Shown here: positions 1-12,239 of the stretch, in pieces
Position numbering within the stretch: position 1 is the first letter of the stretch
Layout of the letters: each line of letters starts with the position of its first letter
DNA from: Nyssa sinensis
Lineage: Eukaryota; Streptophyta; Magnoliopsida; Cornales; Nyssaceae
Assembly: GCA_008638375.1 (NCBI GenBank)
Contig: CM018038.1
Span: 31,696,383-31,760,382, forward strand
Direction of reading: 5' to 3'
DNA: 64,000 nucleotides
Translations under genes and position numbers: made by a program
The notes under the pieces: generated by a model
Database searches by the model: none
What the model was told of the DNA's origin: nothing
The model's input: only the letters and a program-made list of their open reading frames with translations

Positions 1-635
1 TTACATTCATTTCTTTCAATGTACATCCATGCAAAGCACGATCAATAAAAACATTCAACATGTCATTCGGGCTTAAGCCCTTATACAATATTAATACATC
101 TCGAAATATGCTCCCAAGGGCCAAGATCATTCTAAGCTCATATCTCTTCCACTCTGCAAGACTTCCTCAAGTCTCGAATGCCGGGAACGTCATCTGTGGG
201 GTGTTATCCCACGTATGGGTCAGCTCAACTACTGGTATGATATAATGCTAATGCAAGGAACAAAATTAAGGGCGTGGCATGTGCAAGTGTACAGTTATTT
301 TTATATGTCATTCAGTATCATCCATACAACGTGCTAGCAATAATCTACATGTCATCCAACTCATTAATATAATTTAAGGTGTGGCATGTGCAAGTGTATA
401 TTTATCTCTACATGCATTCTAAATCATCCATGCAATATGATAACAATAATCCACATGCCTTCCAAATCATCCATACCATGTAATAGCAATAATTCACATA
501 ACATCCAAGTTATCCATGCAATGTAGTGACAATGCCCATGAAACACCCACACAACTCAATGCCACAACCAGGCTAACTCTATGCCACAACCATGTCAACT
601 CTATGCCATGTCCATGTCAACTCATGTAATGTAAT

Positions 636-760
636 ATGATGTAATGTAATGCAATGTAATGTAATGTAATGTCCCTTTACGGATCACTCCCGTTGGTTCG
701 GGTACCAAATGAAATATCATTTCCCTTCACGGATCGCTCCCGTTGGTTCGGGTACCAATT
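636..760. repeat. (TAATG)n run plus a 51-bp tandem duplication
   Basis: A pentanucleotide TAATG/CAATG run covers about 636-672. It is followed by two copies of a roughly 51-bp unit, each containing CACGGATC or TACGGATC, then CTCCCGTTGGTTCGGGTACC. A single diverged relative of this unit (CTCTCCCGTTGGCATGCAAG) occurs at about 61692, in the related repeat on the right of the window. Confidence 0.75.
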
Positions 761-769
761 ACAATGTCA

Positions 770-943
770 TGTCCATGCCTCATTTTTGGAACACATTCGA
801 TGGAAGCTGAGTACCATGTCTCATTTTCAGAACACATCTGATGGAAGCTGAGTACCATGTCTCGTTTTCAGAACACATCTGATGGAAGCTAAGTACCATA
901 TCTCATTTTCAGAACACATCTGATGGAAGCTGAGTACCATGTT
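770..943. repeat. Four tandem copies of a 41-bp unit
   Basis: Units begin at GTACCAT at 811, 852, 893 and 934, giving an exact spacing of 41 bases, with a diverged partial copy before 811. Each unit carries CAGAACACATCTGATGGAAG or a close variant. It lies inside the LTR-type repeat and shows no coding sense. Confidence 0.85.
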
Positions 944-2042
944 TAGCACCACGTGCTCAACCCATACTATGCTTTCAATGCATCACACTATGCCAATATG
1001 CCTTAATTCCATTATGCAATAATACAATCTCAGATAAACAAATTTACCAACACATAGAGCATGTCTTTAAACAATGTATTCTACTTAAAGCAATCACAAC
1101 ATCTGAATAATAAAACATCTTCCACATGAATGTATACAATACACGATCAACGAAAATACATACCCAAGCCACGTGTTCACAATCTTAACAACTCCCCCAA
1201 AAATATAGATCACGTACAATCCAACACATAAAACAAATCATATCTCCGTAGAGAAGCAAGAAGCACGTAAGCAACGTAAACAATCAACTCAAGATTTCTT
1301 TTTAAAACAACATTCCTTATGTGATTTTTCTAACATCAAACAAATAATTATATGATTCATTCAATCAACATGAAAATCATTCCCAAACTTAATTCTATTC
1401 CTTACTTAACACAATACACCATACTTGATGGATCAGTCTCAACTCAGGAAGATGTACTCATAGTGTAGCAAAACTACAGTGAAAATACAAAAGGTCAGAC
1501 CACCTTCTCCTTGCCTTTCCGTGTTCCTAATATCATGAAATACAACTCAGTTCAATTGCTACTTGAATTATGCTATTAAATTTGATGAATAGAATGCCGA
1601 AGAAAATAGGTTTAGGCTTTCGTGGAACTCAATTCGGGCATCCGAGCTTAAAAGGGCAAAACGATCATTTTGCACTTTTACGGTTTTTCATTTCTTGAGA
1701 CCTCTCCTCATAAATAGGACTCCATAGTTGAGTTCAGAATGTTCGAGATAATAAGAGTTCACTATTTTTTTACTCAAATCGGGGTTTGTTTGACTATGTT
1801 TTGACTCAGGGGCATTTTGGTAATTTTTAAGGGTTTTACGGGTCTTTTATTTTTTTGGCATCTCATCTTGGGTCACGGACCTCACCGTTGGTCTTAGTAG
1901 ATCCAAAATAGTTAGAAAACATATATGGCTTGCCTTGTTTGGGTTTCGGGCTATTTCAGAGCATTAAATTAAATTTAATTAATTTAATTAGTAAAATTGA
2001 ATAAGATGCAATATATATATATATATATATATTCTGCGCAAA

Positions 2043-2126
2043 GTGGCTACGGTTCGTAACCGTCCCCTCTTGGTCACGCGCCCCTTGCTCCACGCACCCT
2101 ACCTCGGTTCGAAACCTGGTAGCCGC
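2043..2126 (+). other. tRNA-like fold inside repeat (not a functional tRNA)
   Basis: GTGGCTA at 2043-2049 can pair with TAGCCGC at 2120-2126 over seven positions (one G-U). Directly before the 3' strand is a 17-base arm with the canonical B-box/T-loop GGTTCGAAACC at 2106-2116. The 5' half instead holds a CGGTT-CGT-AACCG hairpin where a D arm should be, so there is no proper A box or anticodon arm. I read it as a tRNA-derived or convergent structure in repeat DNA. A related block, TACGGTTCGCAACCG, occurs at 57157-57171 in another insertion. Confidence 0.3.
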
Positions 2127-2917
2127 ACATCTATAAAACCTAATCCTTTTTTTTTTCATTTTTTTTTTTTTTTTACGATTGGGCCCAACTCTCTTCTAAA
2201 TCAAACCAGGCCCAAAGGCCTCTTAGGTTTAAAATAACCCGAATAGCCTAACCATACCCAAACTCAAATGGACCCAATAAGGCCCAAGCGTCTGCGCCCA
2301 GTCGACCCCCCTACGCCCCCCGACTTTTCGGCCGACCTTCGGTCTTCTTCTCTGGTATGTCACCGAAAACTGCAGCTTCTCTCCCCCATTTCTCTCATAT
2401 TTTTACATTTGTTTCCTCGTATTTTCACACCAAACAAACCCTAGGACTCTTATCAATTATTTAGGACTGCTCATGGACTCCAACACAGTTCATATGGACT
2501 GACCCATATCAGTTTTCCGGCCAACCAAACCCAGATTCCGGTGACCTGTCATCCTCCATTTTTAAGCTCATTTCTTCACCGTTTTTATCCCAACCTTTTT
2601 CAAACATTATCCTGTACTCCTTACTAACGATTTCTGACCATTTAAACAAGGTTTTAACACATGAAATATCAAAAACCGAAACTCAACCCTAGACCTGCAA
2701 CTCAAGTTTTCTTCTTCATTTTTCAACCATTTCAGTTGGTTCTTTTTGCATTAAACCACATTTTTCTTATCCTATAAGGCCCTGTAATTTAAATCAACCA
2801 TCATGCATTTGAAATTTAAAGTAGAGGCTGACCCACTTACCTTTATTTTTCTGATTCTCCTCCCGTTGCAACTTCTCCCTCTCTCTTCTTTTGTTTCTGG
2901 TTTTCCTTCCTCCTTCT

Positions 2918-2923
<6 letters not shown>

Positions 2924-2969
<46 letters not shown>
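2924..2969. repeat. (CT)n microsatellite
   Basis: About 45 bases of uninterrupted CT dinucleotides. They produce the apparent Ser/Leu-rich and Arg/Glu-rich ORFs on the two strands, which are not genes. Confidence 0.95.
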
Positions 2970-2972
<3 letters not shown>

Positions 2973-3389
2973 ATTTCTGGTTTTTGATTTTTTTCTTTCT
3001 CTCTCTGACTCACGGATATACACTCATATACACTTAGGCATGTACACTCTCTCATGCCAACTTCCTGCAATAGCCACCCTTCCTTACCTGTTCTGACCTT
3101 CCACTGCCCAGGCCAGCTACAGCCCCTCCCTTTGGCTGACCAACCCTCTGCCATTTCTGATTTCTTTCATATCCAATTCAGAGAGCATTAAATGCTAGTT
3201 GACTTGTGTAATATATATACATATATATCATATCACTCAAACCCACTCAGCCGAACACCCATACACACACACGGCACACACAGTCACGTGTACACATGCA
3301 CATCTACCAACATATATACATATATTATAAAACACACACACAACCGTACACACACACCCACTTGCACACCAAGCTGTCACACACTCTTT

Positions 3390-3610
3390 TTGGTGTATAT
3401 ATATATATATATATATATACATACATAATGCACCACACCATGCATGCATGCATGTTACATGCTACTCGTACACACACATATTATACATACACATGCATAT
3501 ATATATATATATATTTATTCACACATACATATACACATGCACATTCACTACTACTACTACAACTACTACTACTACTACTACTACTAATAATAATAATAAT
3601 AATAATAAAA
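3390..3610. repeat. (TA)n, (CTA)n and (TAA)n microsatellites
   Basis: TA runs lie at about 3395-3420 and 3498-3512. A CTA/CAA triplet run at 3548-3586 passes into a TAA run to 3608. The ORFs on both strands here are shadows of these repeats. Confidence 0.9.
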
Positions 3611-3759
3611 TAAAAATAACTAATTAAATCAAAGAACAGGAAAATTTATTTATTCCAAAAAAAAAAAAAAAATTTCTTGGTCTTTACAATGTTTTTAAGA
3701 AAAAAGTGCTCTTAAGCCTATCACAATTATCCAATAAAATGAGGTACCTACATATGTTA

Positions 3760-5430
3760 TAAGTAATGATGGTACCCAAAAGGTTTCTCACATACAAGAA
3801 GAAACTATCCTAGTTGTAGAAATGCCTTTAGTAGATTAGGCAAAGAAAAGAAACGTATTGTATCATATGACTATGAGGTTTACCTAAATGAGTGTGATAT
3901 AGGCATAGAAAATGATCATGTTTCTTATGTCCAAGCCATAAATAATGAACATTCAACTCAGTGGTTAGATGCCATGAATGATGAGTTAAAATCCATGAAG
4001 GACAATAATGTCTGGGATTTTGTAGAATTGCCCGATGGACCTACAAATGTTAGTTGTAAATGGGTTTTAAAAACCAAACATGGTCCTAAACGTGATATCC
4101 AAAGATATAAGGTTAAATTAATTGCTTAAGGAAACACTCAAAAAAAAGTGGTCAACTATAAAAAAAAAAATTATTCTCTTATTTCTAATAAGGATTCCGT
4201 AAGAATAGTGATGGCCTTAGTAGCTCATTATGACTTAGAGTTACATCAAATAAACATCAAAATAACCTTCTTAAATGGTGGCTTACATGTAGTCTACATG
4301 GTTCAACCTAAAGGTTTTTAGGATGCAAACAAGAAAATTATGATTTGTAAGCTTAAGAAGTCCATATATGGTTTAAAACAGGCTTCTCAATAGTGGTATC
4401 TTAAATTTCATGAGATTCTCAATAAACTTAATTTTAAGGAGAATATAACTGATCAATGTATATACCTTAAAATTAGGAGGAGCAAGATCTGCATTATAGT
4501 TTTGTATGTTGATGATACATTACTTGTTGGAAATAATTCGGGAATGATATATGAGACAAAAGAGTTCATAGCTGGGAATTTTGGCATAAAAGATCTTGGT
4601 GAAACATCTTTTGTTATTGGAATTAAGATTCATTAAGATAGGTCTCGTGGTCTTTTAGGATTATGCAAGATATCCTACATTAAAAAGGTTCTTAAATCGT
4701 TTAATATGCAAAATTGTTTGGGTAGTGTTACCCCTATCGTTACGGGTGTCAAATTTCGTGAATTTCATTGTCCCAAAAATAACTTGGAAATGGAACAAAT
4801 GGAGAGAATCCTTATGCCTCTATAGTTGGGAGCATTATATATGCTTAAGTTTCTATGCCTCATGACATAACATTTGTAGTAGGTTTGCTTGGTCAATACC
4901 AAAGTAACCCTAGATTTAACCACTAAAAAGTAATTAACAAAGTGTTGTGATATTTGTAAGTAGCTAAGGATTACATTCTTACTTATTAAAGAATAGATAA
5001 CCTTGAAGTAATCGGTTATTCAAATGTTGATTATGTTGGATTTAAGGACACGAGGAAATTTACTTTTGGGTATATTTTATGCTTGCAAATGTATCTCTTC
5101 CATGGAAAATGCATAAGTAGTCACTAACAACTTCTTCCACTATATAGGTAGGGTACATAGCATGTTATGAAGCCATTTGTCATGCAGTATGACTAAAGGA
5201 TTTCATCTCTGAATTACATGTTGTCAATTCAATTTCAAAACCCTTGACAATTTTCTATGATAATGATGTTGTTGTCTAATTCTCCAACAATAACTAAACT
5301 TCAAGAGGATCAAAGCATATTGATATCAAGTATCTACTTGTTAAAGAAAGGGTTCTAAAATCAAACTATTTCCAACACTCATATAGCACTACAGGCATGT
5401 TGGTAGACCCTTTAACTAAAGGTCTTGTTA
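3760..5430 (+). pseudogene. Ty1/copia pol relic (RT and RNase H)
   Basis: The plus strand carries the C-terminal half of a copia polyprotein broken by stops and frameshifts. The start of the RT reads as WLDAMNDELKSM, then NNVWDFVELP and CKWVLKTK. It continues through SIYGLKQASQ to the catalytic YVDD box at 4505-4516 (context VLYVDDTLLVGN). The RNase H part is recognisable by GYSNVDYVGF near 5019 and by KHIDIKYLLVKE and LVDPLTKGL near 5315-5430, the usual C-terminal end of copia pol. Gag, protease and most of integrase are missing upstream, where the sequence passes into microsatellites. In-frame stops (for example after KLIA, PKGF and QASQ) show it is dead. Confidence 0.9.
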
Positions 5431-6100
5431 GAATTTATTAATTTTTTGAAAGTTTCAAACCTTTTAATTATTTCAATTTTTTTAACATTTTAATTCAAAT
5501 TTTATTGTGTGTTTATGGGACTTTTAATTCAGTTTTTATTCTTAGATTTTTATGGTTTTGGATTGTTACAAATCAAAGCCTTTATAGCCTTAAAGCCACA
5601 ATAACTATATTCCAAGCATATAAAAGGCCAAAATAGCTTAGGCTTTTGTGCATCCCATTCACTGCATTCTTCTGTGATTCTTTTTCAAGTACTCTTTCTC
5701 TCCTCCTCTCCATTATATTATTTTCATAGCCCGTAATATTTAAGTTTTGGGAAATCTGAGAAAGGCAGTTCACTCCTTTTCCCCGCGCACATGAGCTTTG
5801 AGAAAAACCACTGAGAGCACCTAGGTTGTATCTCAGAGTTCTTGTAGCCGTTTTCACCCTTCACGTAGGGAGGAATAGTTGCTTTAGGACAGTACTTCCA
5901 CGCCTCACAGGCCAACTCTTTACATTTTATTTTCGTACTCATTTATATATATATATATACATAAATATAATTACATGTGTTTTACTATTTTTATGTACTA
6001 ATATTCTTTTGATTTAATTCAGTTGCATAATATTTTTATTGTTGCATGTTATAATCTGTGTAGGTGGTCTAAATTTTTCAACAGGTCTCACACCTGAGTT
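5429..6100 (+). mobile_element. Probable 3' LTR of the copia relic
   Basis: Right after the DPLTKGL end of pol the sequence TGTTAGAATT has the TG start expected of an LTR. A TATA-like CATATAAAAGG lies at about 5616 and is followed by a pyrimidine-rich leader, as in copia LTRs. No second LTR is in the window, so the right boundary is only estimated and no target duplication can be tested. Confidence 0.4.
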
Positions 6101-6497
6101 CTTTAAGAAACATGTTGCACACATGTGCTTAGTGAAAAGTTTATCATGTTTAGACTAGAAAAGAGTGCATTTTTATGTGATCACATTATTTTAGTGATTA
6201 ATGGTGCAGTCACTTTATGTTATTGATGACTATATTTGTTGCTTTTATTCTTTATATTTGTGCACATTTTGGATGTTATAAGTAAGAGAACCATTATAGA
6301 TGAATTAGCATTAATCACCATTATGTTGTTAATGTCATCTCTATACTTGATGTTTACTCATTTATGTTGGTGAAAAGTATTACCACTATAACTATTGTGT
6401 AGTCTTGATTAATAAATGAGCGAGTCAATGACTACAATGATTTGGTACTAATGATTTCATTTAACAGAATATGTTGGTGATGGTGCAACCTTCTAGC

Positions 6498-7139
6498 TGT
6501 TGGGAAAATAATGACCATCTTATGTTCAAAGTCTAGTAATAGAACATGATCATAGGCCAAATAAGAGATTATTAGTTTTTATACACTTAATGTGACTTAT
6601 ACATGTTAGTACTAGATTAATCCCATAAAAAAGGATTCATGTATCTCAATTGATTGGTGACTAATTATTGACAAATGCACCCCTGTATATAAATAGTATA
6701 GAAGACTAAAAGTCTCCAGAAAAAGTATTAATACACTTTATTTGGAAAATACATTATGTATCTCAAATATGAATTTGGTTGATACACTACGTTTGTTGAT
6801 ATAATTTTGAGAGATAATTAATGGTCTTCTTAATACATTAAGGTCATTGGTGGAAAGACAAGTAGTATAAATAGTGTAAGATCTGAAACTACACTCTCCA
6901 TCTAAAAACTTAAGATTAATACCACAATAAGGCTCCCATCGCCTAGAGAGAGAGAAGCGACTTGAAGATCTTATGCAAATAAAGAACTTGAAGATGAAGA
7001 TCACATGTTTCAAGGCATCTTTGTTTCAAAGTTTTCTCTTCTATCATGGATCAGGATAAGTACTTGTTAGTTGTTGTAAAATAAAATTCATATTATTTTC
7101 ATGTATTAAATTGAATTCTGGACGATATTTACACAAATC
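6498..7139 (+). mobile_element. Possible solo copia LTR
   Basis: It begins TGTTGGGAAA, a common copia LTR start, has a good TATA box (TATATAAATAG at about 6686) and ends near ACACAAATCA. I could not find a target duplication, and no second copy is present in the window. It could instead be unrelated intergenic DNA. Confidence 0.3.
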
Positions 7140-7641
7140 ATTTTTTTCATTATATTACTATGCTTATTAGTGAATAGCTGTCGAGATTTTTAACTAAAAT
7201 GCAACAAATCCATCCAACCAAAAAGACCATACAGGGACCACTGAATATATGAATCTCAACATGCCATTGCCATGACACTTACTACCTAAAAATCAGCGGC
7301 GTTGTACAAACCATAGTGCTAACAGGCAGACTTCATGAATAGACAATGAAAGAACCCAGCGCTACATGTTCTCTCCCCTATTAAAGCCCTCCAACAAAAG
7401 ATGAGGAAAGACCACGTCAAACAAATTAGATCTCAAACCAACCGTTCAAAAATAAAATAAAATAAATTGAAACAACTAGCACAAACAATCTTCATGAAGC
7501 TCAAAACTCAGGGAAGAGAACACTATAGAGATGCTGCAAGAGTAACAGCCAAGCCTATGGCATCCAAACCACCTCTCATTAATTTGCTAATGCTTCATGC
7601 ATGCAGTTAATTACATTATGGAACATCAATGAACATAAACA

Positions 7642-7676
<35 letters not shown>

Positions 7677-9163
7677 CACACACATATATATTTGAAAAAT
7701 CTCACAACTTACTTGTTAGAAACTTCAGTTCTTGCTTATTTTATATTATCTTCTCGGCGAAACAGCAAATTAGGGAATGCCTTCAAATTTATAGAAGTGT
7801 CGGACCCTCTCGTACCCTTCAATTTCAAATTGTTGAAGGTGAGCAGCAGAGGATAAAAAAAAAATTTAAGAGAGGTTGGCCCATCCAAACCAATGACTAC
7901 TAGTTTGGAATGAAGAAAAATTATTTACACTCGGACCAAAAATTATTTGACAAATAAGTACATAAACATGTTAATGAAACTTACAAATTTTGTTGATTTG
8001 TCAAAATTTTATTTGACAAATCCCTAAAACTTTTGTTAGCCTTAGTACTTGATGATCATGAATACCAAACGCAACTGTAAGCAGAGTCTCCTTTTTCTAT
8101 TTCTTCTCTTACCTCCCTTCTCTCTCTAGCTGTATGTCCGCGGGTACATATAATTGTAATATCTTTTTGCCTTACAAGGAATGTTATCTTTAATTACCTT
8201 CTTATTTTGCTAAATGACTTTGCATGCAGATGCAAATGTCCACTCAGTAAATCTATCTCACTCAAAAACATAAAAAATAAAACAAATGTTTTTGTCAACT
8301 TTCGTAATGACTTCTATGTAACTCTCATTGGAAATTCTCATAGGCACCTTTAGCTAGGAATACATACTAAATAATTACTTCTATGTCATCTTTCACAAGT
8401 TCAATAGCAAAATATGCCACAATTATTGTTCTTGTTCTTGCAGTTCGTAGATGTTGCGGGTATTCGGTAGTGATCAAGAGATGTAATTAGAAGTAGAAAA
8501 CAAAAATTGAGAAGGAAATCTAAGACATGGATGAGGAGTGTAAGACATGTTCAAGACACTTTATTCAAGATAGTTATTTTTCACTTTTGATACAGATGGA
8601 CTCTTGAAAATTTTATCTTCATCATACAATACCCAACTTTTTCTTAAGCTCAATAACAAAATTCACTGGTATTATTCTTATTGTTTTTATAGCTTCTGTA
8701 ACGATAATTATTGTTACTATAAGTGGTGAATGCTTCACAACGATCATCATGGTGTATATTCTTTTTTTTATTATTATTCTTATTTGGTATTGTTGGATAT
8801 TGTGTCATATGAACCTTAGCCTATTCGACATCCACAAAATTTGTATGGATCTATTATGATAAGAGTTTATGTGTGATTAAAACTTTTATCCATTTTAATT
8901 GGTTTGCCTTTTTTTTTTTTATTTCTTAGTCATGTTTCTATTTTATTTAACTTTTTTAAATTCAATATATATATATATATATATATGTATGGGATTTGAA
9001 GTATTAGAGACTAAGATGAAAGCCACTCATTTTCATTGTTGTTCTAAAAGTCTTTTATACTTGATTAAAATATTTCATTTTTTTCATACATTCTCTCATT
9101 GCACATGCACATCCATTCCATGTTGTGCTCTCTGATGCTAAACCTTAAACATATCAGTTTTGA
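7140..9163. other. AT-rich intergenic DNA, no gene seen
   Basis: This 2-kb stretch holds (TA)n runs at about 7641-7668 and 8964-8987 and short low-complexity patches. The ORFs that cross it contain the microsatellites and show no domain. I recognise no RNA gene or element end. Confidence 0.6.
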
Positions 9164-9819
9164 TGTTGCACTTTCTAATCAGTGGAGCTTTCGTTCTTCG
9201 TCACCTGTCACTAATTCTGAAAAGGAGATCAAAGGGTCACCAGGTTGACTCCGGTGGTAACCGCTCCGATGATAAAGTTAGTAAGAAGAAGAAAGACTGA
9301 ACTTGAAAAATCATAATTAACCGTAATTAAAAAATATTCCTTAGGGCTATATTTATAGGCTGCTCTTCTCCTAGATTGGTTAGGATTTTGGGATTCATGG
9401 CTATCTGTAGATGGCAATTTCTATTCTAATCTCCATAAAAATAGGGATTGGAATATATCCGAGAATGGCAGCTTCCATGTTGCATTTTGTTTCCTTGTTT
9501 TGAGGTAGTAAGGTAGGTAAGGCAGTGATAAGCTCAATACCCTATTAAGCGCATATTCCGAACTCGTTGCTTGGTAGGAAAGGTCTGCACCCTTCTGTTC
9601 AATAAGCGAACGATACATCTAAACTGCTTTGTCACTTCTTGACCTGCACATAAAGGAACTTAGACACGTGTCAAGCTCGGGTTGGGCTGCCATTTTTTGG
9701 TACATTAGCTACTTCCCCCTGAGCCTTAGTTCTGTGGGACCCATACAGAACTGAGGCTAGGGTTTCTGAAGAGTCACGCGTATTCTCATTAATGCACCAT
9801 TTCGTATTATAAGAAAACA
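9164..9819 (-). mobile_element. 3' LTR of the Tat-lineage element
   Basis: About 656 bases, collinear with 21941-22610. In plus orientation it runs from TGTTGCACTTTCTAATCAG to TATAAGAAAACA. On the minus strand a TATA box (CTATAAATATAG) lies at about 9346-9357, in the same place in both LTRs, which supports minus-strand transcription. Confidence 0.9.
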
Positions 9820-9935
9820 CCTATTAATAGAGTAGTTACGACGTAATCATTACTTAAGCCATCAATTTGGGAATCGAGGCCATCATTAGCCAATCGTTGG
9901 TTGAAATTTGGGGCAATAAATGGCACCCTTTAGTA

Positions 9936-9950
9936 CAGTATAAATAATGA
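9936..9950 (+). promoter_or_regulatory. Candidate TATA box for the antisense ORF
   Basis: TATAAATA at 9939-9946 lies outside the LTR, about 215 bases before the first ATG of the plus-strand ORF at 10159, and points in the ORF's direction. A pyrimidine-rich leader with (TTC/TTTTCC)-type tracts follows. This is a sequence match only. Confidence 0.4.
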
Positions 9951-10158
9951 CATTCCTCCCTTTTGATTCTTTTACGAATCCTGTATTGCTTTAAAGTTTT
10001 AAAAAGAGAGGAAAGACTTCTATGCGATTTTCGGTACACATGAGAGGCTCTCTATCACCTAATCTTCCTTCTCCGACGAGTTGGTAACCTTCATTTCCTC
10101 CCCTGTTACTTCTTCTTCATTTTCCTCTTTTTTGTGTTCTTGTGTTTCTGTTTCCACC

Positions 10159-11460
10159 ATGTCGTCCTCCGATAGAGTGGAAAGTAGGGAGATTGTAGAA
10201 ATGGGTAGTGATAGGGCACTCCCATTTGAGGAAATGGGTCGTGACTCTTCAAGTAGTGATTTTGAGGTGCTGTTTCTTGAAGCGTGCCTCGAATCTAGGA
10301 ATATGGAGGTTGGCACATTGGGCTGATCTCAGAGAAAGGAAGGGGAGAGTGCTGTGACTAAGGGGATGTTAGATTCCCTCAAAAAGCACTTTGACTTCCC
10401 AAAGAATGTGGTCTGTAAGGTCCCTAAGAAGTTAGATCGTCCTTTAGACATTATGAGGGGAAAAATTTGTGCTTACCTCGAATGGTTTGAGGTTGGGGTG
10501 CTGATTTCCTCTACACCCCCTCTTAAACAAATTCTTTTGTTGGTTCAAAATCTGTCCTGCTGAGCTGAACATCAACAACTAGATGTAGCTTATGGCCTTC
10601 CTAGTGTTAGGTCATAAGAACGGGGTTGAGGTAGATCTGGACCTCATCCAAAGCAACATGGATATGAAGTACCTCAGATCGGACTTTATTATATGTCCTT
10701 CGACAAGAGGTTCAAACCACTACCTCAGTACCCACTTCTAACAAGACGTGGAAGAAGTGGTACTTTTTCATCAACGGAGGTTGGGAACATAAATACTACA
10801 AGGACCGGACGAGTTTCTTTCCTCGGTACACCGGCTTTAATGGTAAGCCTACAGACCTTTGGTTGCTGGTTTTTTTCTTTCTTCTGCTTTTTTTAACTCT
10901 TTATTGTTTTTTATGCTGTGTTACAAATAAGAAGGCTTGACGGAGGTCTATCTTCACTTCGAACTCCAAGAGAAATATCGTTGACTTCTACACCCTTTAG
11001 ATCGACCTCACAACAGAATCTTGACTCTCCAGAACTTCATGGAGGTGAATCTGGTTAAGGGCAAGTCAACCGCACTGAAGAAGTTGGTGCTAATGAGCTG
11101 GACGCTAGGCCCAAAGAAGACTAGGAAGTCCTCCAGTCCTGCCATTCCTCCCCCTCCTCAGAAGAAAAGGAAGATTGAATTGGGAACTTCCAGTTCTCAG
11201 GAGCGCACTGTCTTTGAGGAACTGGCAACACCTGTTGCTCAAGAGGAGCCGCCGCCGCCTCAAGCCCCATCTACTAGTTCGGCCCCCTGTGGCAAAGGAA
11301 TGCTAAGCACTATCCTTACTAGCGTTCTTGCAGCCTAGAGTGGAGAGGAAACCATTAAAAGGGCCTATAAGGAGTTGTGGGTTTTAGCCCCAGGATGCTT
11401 TAAAGGCGTGAAACCCCACCGAATTGCCAGAGACATACTGGTCTCCCACATAAGGGTAAG
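10159..11460 (+). pseudogene. Antisense extra ORF of the Tat element (putative gypsy-type transposon domain, PF04195-like)
   Basis: An ATG at 10159 opens an acidic Ser-rich leader. After one in-frame TGA (10324-10326) the same frame continues as KGMLDSLKKHFDFPKNVVC, KKLDRPLD and YLEWFEVGV. A frameshift and stops follow, then MAFLVLGHKNGVEVDLDL and, in another frame, YFFINGGWEHKYYKDR and FNGKPTDLW. This order of blocks resembles the plant 'putative gypsy type transposon' family (PF04195). A likely intron starts at GTAAGC (about 10842), and a second coding block at 11021-11338 is rich in Pro, Lys and Ser (KKTRKSSSPAIPPPPQKKRK). The ORF runs opposite to gag-pol, between the pol end and the 3' LTR. 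Its function is unknown. Confidence 0.65.
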
Positions 11461-11739
11461 AAAAAATTACTTATTCATTTATCTTTTCGTTACACCGGTC
11501 CTAACTATCTCAGAAGCCATTCCAGCCTTAGAAGACCCTTAATTAGGGTGTTTTTGTTTTTATTTGCTCTGTTTATTTTTGTTTTTGTAGCACTATACTC
11601 TCATGCCCTTTCGGGCTTATCAATGAAGAACTTCTTTTATCTACACCTTTTATATATTCAAGCCCGACACATTTGTATGCAAAACGTAATCTTCAAGCCT
11701 AAAAAACTTTATAAGGTCCTCAGACATGTATAACTTACG

Positions 11740-12160
11740 TAATTAAATTGAGACAAGATAAGACTTCAGATCTGAAATACTTGCACAATTAAGTCAAGAT
11801 AAAGTATTCAAATCTAAAATATGATTGAACCTTGCAATTAAGTCAAGATAGGATTCTAGACCAGAAACACTTGCACAATTAAGTCAAGATAAAGTATTCA
11901 AATCTAAAATATGATTGAACCTTGCAATTAAGTCAAGCTAGGATTCTAGACCTGAAACACTTACACAATTAAGTCAAGATAAAGTATTTAGATCTAAAAT
12001 ATGATTGAACCTTGCAATTAAGTCAAGATAGGATTCTAGACCTGAAACACTTACACAATTAAGTCAAGATAAAGTATTTAGATCTAAAATATGATCAAAC
12101 CTTGCAATTCAGTTAAGATAGGATTCCAGACCTGAGAGACTTGTATACTGAAACACTGCA
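11740..12160. repeat. 90-bp tandem array in the Tat 3' region
   Basis: The block TT(G/A)CACAATTAAGTCAAG recurs at 11781, 11871, 11961 and 12051, an exact 90-base spacing. Each unit is itself two related halves of about 45 bases, both containing AATTAAGTCAAGATA. Partial copies extend to about 12160. Confidence 0.9.
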
Positions 12161-12239
12161 ACAGCTGGAAGAATGGACCGAAACTAGGTGCTCGTGCTTT
12201 AGAATAGATCCAACTTGGGGATCTGTGCACTGAAGTGGA

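Larger units (their letters stand above)
1..3650 (-). mobile_element. Decayed LTR-type repeat, truncated by the window edge
   Basis: No coding region is convincing here. Bases about 80-260 and 1000-2000 resemble 61381-62340, sharing an order of short blocks: a CAAGACTT-CTCAAGTCTC block, a 'generic GTATGAYATAATGCTAA' block and a final part with ACGGACCTCACCG / CCGTGGGACCCCG. The second copy lies inside an insertion whose ends are defined by a target duplication (59823-62698), so this stretch is probably a relative in the same orientation, starting left of the window. The interior holds short tandem arrays and ends in (CT)n, (TA)n, (CTA)n and (TAA)n microsatellites. The right boundary is not defined; copia coding similarity begins near 3760. 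What I see is patchy similarity; the class is inferred. Confidence 0.5.
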
